Below are positions 1 to 8,696 of a stretch of DNA of 64,000 bases, in pieces. The stretch comes from UBA6912 sp963792895 (GTDB taxonomy: Bacteria > Actinomycetota > Acidimicrobiia > Spongiisociales > UBA5794). The position numbers and the translations under genes were made by a program. Where the stretch lies: NCBI GenBank assembly GCA_963792895.1, contig CAWBYA010000007.1, positions 1,240,001 through 1,304,000 of the forward strand. The letters are read 5' to 3'. Numbering within the stretch: the stretch's first letter is position 1; each line of letters begins with the position of its first letter. The notes beneath the pieces were generated by a model that saw nothing but the letters and a program-made list of their open reading frames with translations, had not been told where the DNA came from and searched no databases.

Positions 1-964
1 GGCTGCGTTCGATGGCCATCACGCCTGCGTCATTGCGCGACATCTCGAGCAGGTCGGTGACGAGCGTCTGGAATCGTCTCAGATCGGCGGCGAGGAGGTC
101 GAGTGCTTCTCTTGCCTCGGGAGACAACTCCCCACGACGTCCCTCGAGCACCGACACCGAGGTCGCCAGCGTCGTCAGGGGCGACCGCAGCTCGTGCGAC
201 ACATCCGACGAGAACTGCGCCTCCCGGGCGATGCGCTGCTCCAGCGATTGCGTCATCGCATTGAACGACGCGGTGAGCCTGGCAAGGTCCTGGTCCGCCG
301 ACTCGTCGAGGCGCGTGCCGAGCTGGCCCGCGGCGATCTGGGCAGCGACGTCGCTCACGTCGTCGAGCGGACGGAGGATGCGCCGAGCAATGCCCCACCC
401 GGCGAGGGCGCCGAGGGCGGTTGCGCCGGCGCCTGCGATCGCAAGGGTCTGCGCCAGTGTGCCAAGCGTCGCCGCCACCTCCTCGAGAGAGAACACCTCG
501 AAGTACGCGGCTGAGCCGTCGGAGAGGGGCATGCCTACGGCAAGCGCCGGAATGCCGTTGAGCGCAAAACGCTGTTTGGCGGCGGTGCCGCCGAAGACGG
601 TGTCTTGGAGCATCTGCGGGAGGTCGGTTGGCTGAACTTGGAGCGAGGCCGTGTACCAGCGGCCCTCCACCGCCAGCAGGGGCCGAGATCGCGTGGGGGG
701 ACGCAACGTGGCGAGAACCGCAGCCTCGTTGATCCCCGCCACGTCGAGAGTTGACACCACGAGCGTTGCGTCCGCTGCGACCTGCTCCACCGCCGCCGCC
801 TCGTGCTCCTGGATGACGGTGGTGCGCACGATGACGTAGGTGGCCAACCCGAGCCCGCACGACAGGGCGAGGGCGACACCGGCGACCCGGACGACGATCC
901 GGCGTCGCAGGCTGCCTCCTGGCCGGAGGCGGAGGCGGGGCCACCGGTCCCGGAACGGCGTCAT
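1..964 (-). CDS. Sensor histidine kinase (partial, 3' end outside window)
   Basis: Membrane histidine kinase, the partner of the response regulator at 961-1674. Reading the minus strand from ATG 964 gives a basic N-terminus, a first membrane helix (about residues 24-45), an extracytoplasmic sensor region, a second helix near residues 165-190, a HAMP linker, and the HisKA box FSSDVSHELRSPL with the phospho-accepting His. The ATPase domain lies beyond base 1. ATG 964 overlaps the regulator's stop codon (ATGA), so the two are translationally coupled. The order regulator then kinase and the layout resemble MtrA/MtrB of actinobacteria, but the signal sensed cannot be told. Confidence 0.9.
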   Translation of the reverse strand, partial: MTPFRDRWPRLRLRPGGSLRRRIVVRVAGVALALSCGLGLATYVIVRTTVIQEHEAAAVEQVAADATLVVSTLDVAGINEAAVLATLRPPTRSRPLLAVEGRWYTASLQVQPTDLPQMLQDTVFGGTAAKQRFALNGIPALAVGMPLSDGSAAYFEVFSLEEVAATLGTLAQTLAIAGAGATALGALAGWGIARRILRPLDDVSDVAAQIAAGQLGTRLDESADQDLARLTASFNAMTQSLEQRIAREAQFSSDVSHELRSPLTTLATSVSVLEGRRGELSPEAREALDLLAADLRRFQTLVTDLLEMSRNDAGVMAIERS

Positions 965-1674
965 GCGGGACCGGGAACGAACTTGTAGCCGAGACCACGA
1001 ACGGTCGCAACGTATATGGGAGACGACGGATCGGGCTCGATCTTCTTGCGAAGGCGTGCAATATGCGCATCGACGATGCGGCCGTCGCCGTAGTAGTCGT
1101 AGCCCCACACACTCGCCAAGAGCTGTTCACGGGAGAGGATGCGTCGTGGATTGTCGATCAGCTCGCACAGAAGCAGGAACTCGGTCCGTGTCAGGTCGAT
1201 CACCTCACCGTTGCGCGTGACCGTGCCCTCATCGACCGACACGAGTAGGTCGCCGAAGCGAAGCCGAGACGGTTCCTGCACCGGCGCCCGGGTTCGGCGG
1301 AGCAGCGCCCTGATGCGGGCGGCGAGCTCCTTGAACACGAACGGCTTGGTGACGTAGTCGTCTGCGCCTGCCTCGAGCCCCGCCACGATGTCGTGCGAGT
1401 CGTCCCGTGCAGTGACGATGATGATGGGGAGGTCGCTCGTTCGGCGGAGCTGGTGGCACAGGTCGAGGCCGCTCATGCCGGGCAGCATGATGTCGACGAG
1501 GACGATGTCCGGCGGACTGGTTCGTAGGCGTTCCAGGCCGGTTTCCGCATCGGCGACGGCATCGACGGAGTACCCCTCGTCGCCGAGCGCCAGCCGCAGC
1601 GCAGCCCGGATCCGATCGTCGTCTTCGACGATGAGTACGGTGGCGCGCCCGGTCGGCGGGCCTTCCAACCTCAT
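961..1674 (-). CDS. OmpR-family response regulator, MtrA-like
   Basis: Two-domain transcription factor of 237 residues. The N-terminal receiver has the acidic pair EDDD near residue 17, the phospho-acceptor Asp in VLVDIMLPG, and the switch Lys in DDYVTKPF. The C-terminal winged helix ends with the typical run through IVDAHIARLRKKIE and GLGYKF. I chose ATG 1674 because a strong ribosome site (AGGAGG, about 1679-1684 on the complement) precedes it by four bases. The longer in-frame extension upstream is Arg-rich and unlikely to be coding. It is first in an operon with the kinase at 1-964. Confidence 0.93.
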   Translation of the reverse strand: MRLEGPPTGRATVLIVEDDDRIRAALRLALGDEGYSVDAVADAETGLERLRTSPPDIVLVDIMLPGMSGLDLCHQLRRTSDLPIIIVTARDDSHDIVAGLEAGADDYVTKPFVFKELAARIRALLRRTRAPVQEPSRLRFGDLLVSVDEGTVTRNGEVIDLTRTEFLLLCELIDNPRRILSREQLLASVWGYDYYGDGRIVDAHIARLRKKIEPDPSSPIYVATVRGLGYKFVPGPA

Positions 1675-1865
1675 CTCACCTCCTGACGGGGCGCGCATCG
1701 TACCCGGGCGTGTTCTGAGGCATGAGCAAACCGGCTCCCCGTGTGTCACGTGTGACGGAGATGTGCGCTTTGTGCGCGCATCGTCTCGAAAGGCGCGCAC
1801 TGCAGCCATCCCACTGTCGCGTCGCTGGGGCACGATGACTGCACGACCGGTACGCGGGAGGTCAT

Positions 1866-3713
1866 GTGGAAATACACCTGCTGAACCTCGCACTCGTTCT
1901 CGGCGCCGCCGTCGGCGGGGGCGCTCTTGCCCGCCGCCTCGGGTACCCGTCAATCCTCGGGGAGCTCGTCGCAGGCATCGTGTTCGGTCCTGCGGCACTC
2001 GGGCTGCTTGCGGCAGAAGAGGCTCTGTCCGTCGTGGCGACCGTCGGGGTGCTCGTCATGATGCTCTACGTCGGGATGCATCTCGATCTCGGCGACCTGC
2101 GCCGCTCGTCATGGCCGGCGTTGCTTGCGGCGACCGGCGGCTTCATCGTTCCCGCAGGCGCCGGGTACTGGCTTGCGACGACGTTTCAGCTCAGCTCGCA
2201 GAGTGCCCTCTTCGTCGCCCTCGCGATGGGGGTGACGTCGCTGGCCACCAAGTCGCGCGTCCTCGTCGACCTCCGCATCCTGGACACGAGGGTCGCTCAC
2301 GTGATGATGGCTGGAGCACTCATCGCCGACCTCGTGGCGCTCGTCGGGTTCTCTGCTCTGCTTGGGGCGGGCGAAGGTGGCGGTATCTCGGGCGGGAGCG
2401 TCGTCCTCGTGGCAGGGAAGGCACTCCTCTTCGTCGGCGCAGCGCTCGCCGTCGGCATCCAGCTGTTCCCGATGGGTGCGCGGCTCTTGGAGAGGCGAGG
2501 AGGTGTCGATCGCGGCACCCTGTTCCTCGTCGTCGTCATCGTCGCTCTGGTCTACGGGGCCGCCGCCGAGGCTGCCGGGCTCCACGGCATTCTGGGTACG
2601 TTCTTTGCGGGCCTCCTGCTGCGCCCCAGCCTGTTCGAGCCGCGGATGTTCCGCGACGTCGAGCAGCTCGTGTACCGGGTTTCGGTCGGTTTTCTCGCCC
2701 CCGTCTTCTTCGTCTCGGCCGGATTCCACGTCGATCTCGGTGTCGTCCGTACCGATCTGCCGCTGCTCGTCGGCGTCATCTTCGCCGCCACCGTCGGGAA
2801 GATCGTGGGCACGGCCGTGTTCTACCTGCCCAGCCGGAGAGGATGGCGAGAGGGCGTCGCCGTTGGAGTGGGAATGAATGGTCGCGGTGCCGTCGAGATC
2901 ATCGCCGCAGAGCTGGCGCTGGAGCAGGGCCTCATCGACCAGACCACGTTCTCGATTCTCGTTCTGATGGCGCTGCTGACCACAGCGACCGTTCCCTTCC
3001 TCTTGACTCGTGGCGTGGCCTGGCTGGAGCGGCACGGCCAGCTCGTTCGCAGCTCGCGACGTCGCGGCACGATTGTCGTCGGAGCAGGGCCCGCAGCGCG
3101 GGCGGTCGCCGGCCTTCTCGGCGACTCGGGATGGGTGCGCCTGGTCGACACAAATCTGGATCATTGCAGCGAGGGCAGGCTCGAAGGGCTCGACACGATC
3201 CACGGCAACGCTCTCGATGTCGCGATCTTGCGACAGGCGGGCGCTGCAGATGCCCTTCGAATCGTTTGCATGACGTCGAATTCCTCTGTCAACGTCCTCG
3301 TCGCCCAGCGCGCCACGGCAGAGTTCGGTGTGCCCAAGGCGTCGGTGCTGCTCACCGGCGACGACGCGTCTTCGCTTCGCCAGGCTCTCGATGGTGAGTT
3401 CGTCCGGCCGTTTGCCGAGATGCATTTCGACCTCGAATTGTGGAACCGCAGGCTCCAGGCGGGTTCTGCGAGCGTGGCAGAGCTTCCGGGAAGCCCTGCG
3501 TCTGATCCGCCGGTGCTCGGGATCGCGGACGATGCCGACGCAGTGCCGTTGGCGGTTCTCCGCCGAGGCCTGGTCATCCCGCTGGCCGAGATCGACGATC
3601 GCGAATCGGGCGATGTGGTGCTCGGTCTGGCCGCCCAAGCCCGGCTGCGCCCGGCTCCCGGTCCGATCGGGATGGACGCGGCACGGTTGGCGCAGGGAGG
3701 GGGTGGCGCATGA
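1866..3713 (+). CDS. Cation:proton antiporter (CPA2) with C-terminal TrkA-N domain
   Basis: Integral membrane antiporter of 615 residues that would exchange K+ or Na+ for H+. Residues 1-390 form about 12 hydrophobic helices of the Na+/H+ exchanger fold, with the conserved MNGRGAVEII segment near residue 340. A soluble nucleotide-binding TrkA-N domain begins near residue 401 with GAGPAARAVAGLL, followed by a TrkA-C-like tail. The start is GTG 1866, preceded by GGGAGG six bases upstream. The gene overlaps the next one by four bases (ATGA), so a CBS-domain protein is its likely partner. Confidence 0.92.
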   Translation: MEIHLLNLALVLGAAVGGGALARRLGYPSILGELVAGIVFGPAALGLLAAEEALSVVATVGVLVMMLYVGMHLDLGDLRRSSWPALLAATGGFIVPAGAGYWLATTFQLSSQSALFVALAMGVTSLATKSRVLVDLRILDTRVAHVMMAGALIADLVALVGFSALLGAGEGGGISGGSVVLVAGKALLFVGAALAVGIQLFPMGARLLERRGGVDRGTLFLVVVIVALVYGAAAEAAGLHGILGTFFAGLLLRPSLFEPRMFRDVEQLVYRVSVGFLAPVFFVSAGFHVDLGVVRTDLPLLVGVIFAATVGKIVGTAVFYLPSRRGWREGVAVGVGMNGRGAVEIIAAELALEQGLIDQTTFSILVLMALLTTATVPFLLTRGVAWLERHGQLVRSSRRRGTIVVGAGPAARAVAGLLGDSGWVRLVDTNLDHCSEGRLEGLDTIHGNALDVAILRQAGAADALRIVCMTSNSSVNVLVAQRATAEFGVPKASVLLTGDDASSLRQALDGEFVRPFAEMHFDLELWNRRLQAGSASVAELPGSPASDPPVLGIADDADAVPLAVLRRGLVIPLAEIDDRESGDVVLGLAAQARLRPAPGPIGMDAARLAQGGGGA

Positions 3714-4640
3714 TCGGGCGTCTCGCTCCGTGGCGTGTGGTGTGGTCCGGCGACGAAGCCTGCAGGTCACTCGCCGAGCTCCTCGGCGATCCGCGGCCGG
3801 TTCGCGCAGGTCGCGACACATGGGCGTCGCTCGTCGACGCCAGAGCTACGCTGCTCGTCACTCGGCAGCTCCCCACCCCGGAACGTTGCTCGACGGCCGT
3901 TCCGCACGGCGTCGCACGAGGCGAGATCAACAGCGTCGTGGCGGCTGTGGGTGGCGGGCCCCATTCGTTGCTCGCAGCCGCCACGGCGCGGCAGGATAGC
4001 GGATCGGTGTGGCGTCCCGGCGAAGGTCGTCGCCGGCTACGGCCGGCCCGACCTCCGGCGTGCGGCGCAACAAGCGCTCGAACTGGTCGCATCCGCCGGC
4101 ATCGGGCTCCCCATGGAAGCCGTCGCGACGGAGCACCCCCTCGAGCTCGTGGCTGCGCTGCCCGAGGGCACCCTCGTGGTCCTCGGCGCACCCGGAGGAT
4201 CGTGGTTCCAGCGCCAGTTCTTCGGCCCCGGAGCTCGGCTCCGGGCGGCGGCTCCCGGTGGCGTTGTCGTCGTGCGCCAGGACGTCCGCAGGGTGTATCA
4301 AGTGATGAGCGCCCCCGCAGCGGTCGGCAGCCACATGCGCGTGCGCGACGTACTCGAGCTCACCACTGACCCCGTGGTCCTCGTTGCGGAGTACGGGAAG
4401 CTCGTTGGGATTGTCCGGCGAGACATGTTGAACGATCTGAGGTCACATGTCGAGGTTGGGACCGTTGCGGAGCTCCCAATCACGGTCGCCGCAGATGAGC
4501 CCGTCGACCACATCCTGCTCCTGCTGGACGAGCAGTTGGGCGGCCCAGTTGGCGTCGTGACCGGCGACGGCCGTCTGGTCGGCGTGGTCGGGGTGCGGGA
4601 CGTCGCGCTGGGGGTCCGAGGAAGGGAGCGAGCATCGTGA
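3710..4640 (+). CDS. CBS-domain protein of the antiporter operon (one frameshift)
   Basis: A soluble protein of about 309 residues read in two frames. The first frame runs from ATG 3710 to about 3994. The second continues to the stop at 4640. Removing one G near 3994 (in CAGGATAG) joins them into a smooth sequence, ...ATARQIADRCGVPAKVV.... The N-terminal 200 residues have an alternating alpha/beta look reminiscent of universal stress proteins, and residues about 205-300 carry two CBS motifs (VRDVLELTTDPVVLV; VGVVTGDGRLVGVVGVRDV), which usually bind adenosine nucleotides. It overlaps the antiporter and probably regulates it. The frameshift could be a sequence error or an inactivating change; the intact downstream frame favours an error. 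Confidence 0.72.
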
Positions 4641-5326
4641 TCGGGACGTCTCTCGGAATCACCGATCCGTTCATGCGGGAGGCAACCGAAGATCCTGGTG
4701 CCTCCGTGTTGAGTCTGTTCGCGCCAACCCACCGGTGGTGGAGGGTGGCCGTTGACATGCGCGGTGTAGGGCCCGCGGCCGCTGCCCTCGTTGGTACCGC
4801 CTCGTCCGTGCTGTGGAGAGGGAGCGTCGCCGCGGTCCCGTGCTACGCCCCCGGGGACGGGAACGCGGGCCCGTGCGTGTGCAGTCTCCATGCCCCGGCG
4901 AGCGCGATGCGACGCGCCCGAAGCCTGGCTTCCGTCGTCGTCGGCGGCTCGGTCCGCGTGCTGTCGGTTGAGCCGGACACCGGCGGGACTCCGAAAGCGG
5001 TGATTGCGGTCGAAGGCCCGCTGCATGTCTTCACGTGGTGCGGCGGCGCGCAAGACGGCTTCACCATCGACGACTGCAGCAGAACGCCGCGATGGGTCAT
5101 CCCTGCGGCGGGTGTGACGAGCGCCTTCTGCCGCTCACACCTCCGGTCAGTTCCCCGGCGGCTGCGCTTCACGAGAACACGACTCGGTGAGTTCGAGACG
5201 CGAGTGGCGTCCAGCCTCACGAAGCGTTACGGCACAGAGGTTCGGTTCGGCTTTCCCGAGCCCGTGTCCGGGAGCCCTCGGCCTCTCGGTTCGCTCCCAA
5301 CCGAGCAGGCGACGACCACGGTCTGA
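4637..5326 (+). CDS. Hypothetical protein, third gene of antiporter operon
   Basis: A 229-residue protein that I do not recognise. GTG 4637 overlaps the stop of the preceding CBS gene (GTGA), which implies translational coupling. Codon third positions are rich in G and C, as in real genes here. The middle part (residues 85-140) alternates hydrophobic beta-like stretches and contains five cysteines. The C-terminal part is basic. There is no signal peptide or membrane helix. It could be a cytosolic accessory of the antiporter, but nothing in the sequence states a function. Confidence 0.55.
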   Translation: MIGTSLGITDPFMREATEDPGASVLSLFAPTHRWWRVAVDMRGVGPAAAALVGTASSVLWRGSVAAVPCYAPGDGNAGPCVCSLHAPASAMRRARSLASVVVGGSVRVLSVEPDTGGTPKAVIAVEGPLHVFTWCGGAQDGFTIDDCSRTPRWVIPAAGVTSAFCRSHLRSVPRRLRFTRTRLGEFETRVASSLTKRYGTEVRFGFPEPVSGSPRPLGSLPTEQATTTV

Positions 5327-5449
5327 CGTGGTGACTGGCTCAGGCCGGCTGCTGCCGGCGCTCGTGCCAGACATGGCCACGGGAGACCAATGGGGCGGCG
5401 GATGGCCGCCGCAGCTCAGGTGCCCGACGCCTCGCACCCGTGGCCGCGA

Positions 5450-6646
5450 TCATGGTGGAGGGTCAGTCCGCCGTTTGCCCCCGACATACACCGGGGGAAG
5501 GAGCCCGAGGCCCTGGTACGCCCTGCCGAGAACGCTGTGCAGTTGGTAGATCGTGCTCTCCCACGACGACAGCGGACCCGGGCGGAATCCGCGGCTGGCC
5601 GAGCCCCGTTGCACCCGCTCGCAGGCGCCCCAGTCCTCACGGTTGGTGAGGTCCCAGAAGTCGACGGCGTAGGCCGGATCGAAGTCGTCGAGTGCCATCG
5701 ACTCGGGCGAGAACAGCCAGTCGCACTCGACGAACGTCCGCCCTGCGTCGAGGGGGACGAGTCGGTGGGTCATGACGTAGTCGGGATGGGCGCTGACCAG
5801 GAGGTTCGGCAGGAGATGGACGTACAAGACGATCCGGTCCGCACCGTGGGGCAGCGCGCGGAAGGGAACCCCACCCGACGCACCGGTCGATGACATCGTC
5901 GCTGCGTGATCCTTGAGCGTCATGGTGCCCCCGCACCACAGCCCGTCCGGCACCAGGTCCGCACCGCTGTCTGGTGGTGACAGTTCGCACAACGCGGGGT
6001 GGATCGACGTGCAGTGGTAGCACTCGTGGTAGTTCTCTGCGATGAGCTTCCAGTTGGCGGCGACGACGTAGTCGTGTCCTTCGGCTCGAATCAGCCGCTC
6101 CGGCTCGTAGGGGGCGAGTACCTCGCTCAGCGCTCCGAACGTTGCAGCGATTGGGCCCGCGTTCCCGGAGAGATCGAGGAAGAGCCAACCGAGCCACTCG
6201 TCGGCTCTGAGATGGAGGAGTGGCCAGTCGGCCGGGTCGAAGCCGTCGGTCTGGGTCAGCGTCGGTGCTGAACGCAGCGAGCCATCGAGGCGATATGCCC
6301 ACGAGTGATATGGGCATCGGATCTGGCGAGCCGACACGGCTTCCCCGACTTCGAGGAGCGGATGGCCGCGATGGCGGCACACGTTGGAGAACGCTCGGAC
6401 CGCACCGTCGGCATCGCGGGCGAGCAGGATCTCCTCGCCGCCGAGGGCAATCGCACGCACGGTGCCGGGCTGGAGGAGGTCCTGAGTGCGACCCAGGCAG
6501 ACCCAGGTTCGTCCGAAGATCTCAGCCTGCTCCCAAGCGAACAGATCCGCGGACCGATAGGCGTCGGAGGGCAGCGTGCGGCTCGTCCCGAACGGGGCGA
6601 GGAGGCGCTCGACGGCTGCTCGATCGATTGGCGCAGTGTTCCTCAT
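5450..6646 (-). CDS. Rieske aromatic-ring-hydroxylating dioxygenase family, alpha subunit
   Basis: Non-haem iron oxygenase of 398 residues. The Rieske [2Fe-2S] ligands are seen as CRHRGH (C-x-H) and CPYHSW (C-x2-H) near residues 88-114. The catalytic domain carries the mononuclear iron motif ENYHECYHCTSIH (about residues 205-217), with a later Asp in VDFWDLTNRED. Members hydroxylate aromatic rings or remove methyl groups from glycine betaine and similar amines. No reductase or ferredoxin gene lies beside it, so electrons must come from elsewhere. The start ATG 6646 has GGAGGAG upstream at a rather long distance. The substrate is unknown. Confidence 0.9.
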   Translation of the reverse strand: MRNTAPIDRAAVERLLAPFGTSRTLPSDAYRSADLFAWEQAEIFGRTWVCLGRTQDLLQPGTVRAIALGGEEILLARDADGAVRAFSNVCRHRGHPLLEVGEAVSARQIRCPYHSWAYRLDGSLRSAPTLTQTDGFDPADWPLLHLRADEWLGWLFLDLSGNAGPIAATFGALSEVLAPYEPERLIRAEGHDYVVAANWKLIAENYHECYHCTSIHPALCELSPPDSGADLVPDGLWCGGTMTLKDHAATMSSTGASGGVPFRALPHGADRIVLYVHLLPNLLVSAHPDYVMTHRLVPLDAGRTFVECDWLFSPESMALDDFDPAYAVDFWDLTNREDWGACERVQRGSASRGFRPGPLSSWESTIYQLHSVLGRAYQGLGLLPPVYVGGKRRTDPPP

Positions 6647-6839
6647 CGTTCTTCACCACTCCTCCGCCGGGCGAAAGCGTACGGCGCGACGACGCAGTAT
6701 CGCACCGAGGACGCGGGCGATGGCCCGGTGTCGTCTCCCGTCGCGGACGACGGCAAGGCTGCGCACGGACCCGGCGTCGTCGTCCCCCGAAGTCGCCTTC
6801 GCAGTGGACCTCGCGACAACGGCGCTCCCCGGCACCTCC

Positions 6840-7478
6840 CTAGGGAGTCGTCGTCGGCGCCGGCTTGTAGGCATCCTCGGGGTGAGCGGGCAATTCGTCA
6901 CAGCCAAGCGCGTAGTCGACGATCTCGGTCAACTCGGTTGGGATCCAAGGGACATCTGCGAAGACGCCCCGCTCGGTCGTGGCGTCGAGCCTTGCCTGGA
7001 AGTCGACGCACACCTGGTTGTCTGCTGCAAGCGCACTGCGATAGGCAGCCATCTCCGGGCTGTCCGAGAGCTCCTGCCAAGTCGTTGCGGTGCCTGCACG
7101 GGCGGCCAGCTCAGCGATAGGGAGTTCCCTGAAGTACAGAGCGTGCAGATCGGCGATCTCCTGAGGCGGCTCGATGGCGGCAGCGGCTTCCAACGCTTCA
7201 GCCTGGATCTCTGCCAGCCGGCGGAGTGCTACGTGCAGGTCGCGAGGGGTGAAGTCGGTGAGCCGAGCGCCCTCGGTGTCGAACCCGAAGTGGGGGCCTT
7301 GTCCCGCAATGAGGACCAGCCCCTCCGGGCTCTCTACGAGTACCTCGTAGTGCTGGATGCCCCGCTGGAAGATGCCGTCAACGCGATCGACGTACTCGGT
7401 GAGAGACAACCGACCACTGGCGCATGCCGACAGCAGCAGACCGGCCGCGAACACGAAGTGACCAAAGCGTTTGAACAT
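6840..7478 (-). CDS. Putative lipoprotein, unknown function
   Basis: A 212-residue exported protein. From ATG 7478 it starts with a basic tip, a hydrophobic helix, and the lipobox LLSAC, so Cys about 18 would be lipidated and the protein anchored outside the membrane. The rest is helical and acidic with no motif I recognise, and it ends in a short Pro/Thr tail. A longer in-frame start at 7538 would bury the signal peptide and is rejected. It stands alone between the Rieske gene and the DUF4287 gene. Confidence 0.72.
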   Translation of the reverse strand: MFKRFGHFVFAAGLLLSACASGRLSLTEYVDRVDGIFQRGIQHYEVLVESPEGLVLIAGQGPHFGFDTEGARLTDFTPRDLHVALRRLAEIQAEALEAAAAIEPPQEIADLHALYFRELPIAELAARAGTATTWQELSDSPEMAAYRSALAADNQVCVDFQARLDATTERGVFADVPWIPTELTEIVDYALGCDELPAHPEDAYKPAPTTTP

Positions 7479-7556
7479 CGATTCTCTCGCTCGGCATTGT
7501 CCCACCCCGGTCTTCGCGCTGATAGGGCCGGGCGTCACGTGAGCCCTCGCATGGCA

Positions 7557-8210
7557 TCACTGCTCCTCGATGGCCGCCAGCCACTCGCCCCAGAAGGCCT
7601 TCCACCGGTCCACGTCGTCGAACGCCGGCAGCCCTTCGTGGGCGATCGAGATCGAGACCCTCCCGCCGGCCCGCAGGTCGAGGCCGATCTGCGCCGTCCC
7701 CGGCCCGATGGCGATGCGCACGACCTTCGAGGTCGGGCGCGACCTCAGCTCCGTCTCGAGCCCGGGAAAGAGTGCCGCGCGGTCCGCGTCGTCCAGCAGC
7801 ATCGACCGCAGCGCGCTCGCGTCGACGACAACGGTGCGGCTCTTGCCGGCGGTGAAGGTGCCGTTCGGCTGCTGGTAGGGGAGTCGGCGCCCGGTGATGC
7901 GCTCGTATCCGATGGTCACGGTCTGGGCCCACCAGCCGTCGACGCCGTGTTCTTTCTGGAGGAAGGCGACGATGGCGCTGTGTCCCTGACCGTGCCCGGG
8001 CCACGCATCGATGAGGCTGCGCCACTCGTCCCACCTGCGTCCTGTGCCGGACTCGACGGCCTCGTCGTTCAGTTCGGGCTCGGCCGCCCACGAGCTCGGC
8101 GCAGGCGCTGCGGCGCGGTCGATGAGGCTGGGCCGGGCAGCGCCGTAGCGCTCTCCCGTCTTCGCCATACGCGCTCGAATGCGTCGTTTGAAGGACTCCT
8201 GTCGGGCCAT
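7557..8210 (-). CDS. DUF4287 / SRPBCC (AHSA1-like) domain protein
   Basis: A soluble protein of about 217 residues. The first half carries a DUF4287-type module, with the WPGHGQGHSAIVAFLQKEHG and WWAQTVTIGYER stretches. The second half looks like a short SRPBCC/AHSA1 lipid-binding fold (AIGPGTAQIGLDL through WGEWLAAIEE). I chose ATG 8210; an alternative start lies at 8240. Proteins of this kind occur widely in actinobacteria as single genes. The ligand is unknown. Confidence 0.75.
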   Translation of the reverse strand: MARQESFKRRIRARMAKTGERYGAARPSLIDRAAAPAPSSWAAEPELNDEAVESGTGRRWDEWRSLIDAWPGHGQGHSAIVAFLQKEHGVDGWWAQTVTIGYERITGRRLPYQQPNGTFTAGKSRTVVVDASALRSMLLDDADRAALFPGLETELRSRPTSKVVRIAIGPGTAQIGLDLRAGGRVSISIAHEGLPAFDDVDRWKAFWGEWLAAIEEQ

Positions 8211-8696
8211 TGCGACTGCTTTCTCGTGCCTCTGTCGCACACCGACCGGTGACCCGCGATCACCGACGGTGACGAGGACACGTCAGTCGGACCGGACTCC
8301 TGCCGAGCACTCGGGGTCCCCTTTGCCGTCTGGTGTCGGCTGCGCGGGAGCCGATGCGAAGGTCTGGCGGGGCAATCCGCCGTGGCAAAAGGGTAGCCAA
8401 ACGACGCGTTTCGTCGAGGGTCCCGCCGTCAACGACGCACCGTGCGCAGTGCGAGCCGGCCGATGCCCCCGCCACCTTCACCGAGATCGGTGGACGTGCG
8501 GCTGCGCCGACATGGCGCACTTCTCGAGTCTTTCCCGGCGGCCACCGGAGAGCCGCCCGGGTTGTGGACAGCGCAGCGAAGAATCGTGACGAGGGCTGCG
8601 ACGGGAAGCGAGCGTGACGGTGTCGCGGACGCCGCGCCGTTGGGCCTCGACGCTACCGTAAGGTGACTGACGCTCGTGCACTCGAGGGGGTTGCTG
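8211..8696. other. Intergenic region without recognised gene
   Basis: About 490 bases between divergent genes. I find no convincing frame on either strand, no tRNA, and no clear terminator. A GC-rich stretch at about 8350-8410 can form short stems, but it does not match a riboswitch family I know. The promoter of the GcvT-like gene must lie in the right-hand part. Confidence 0.5.

Noticed and set aside
2109..3821. Minus-strand frame of 570 residues
   Set aside because: It is antisense to the antiporter gene, with composition typical of a shadow frame and no recognisable domain.
6576..8252. Plus-strand frame of 558 residues
   Set aside because: It is antisense to the lipoprotein and DUF4287 genes, which have lipobox and domain support.
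8340..8420. Possible riboswitch before the GcvT-like gene (GGCAAAAGGGTAGCC)
   Set aside because: It recalls parts of glycine and c-di-GMP aptamers, but the conserved cores and helices of those families are absent. A covariance-model search would settle it.
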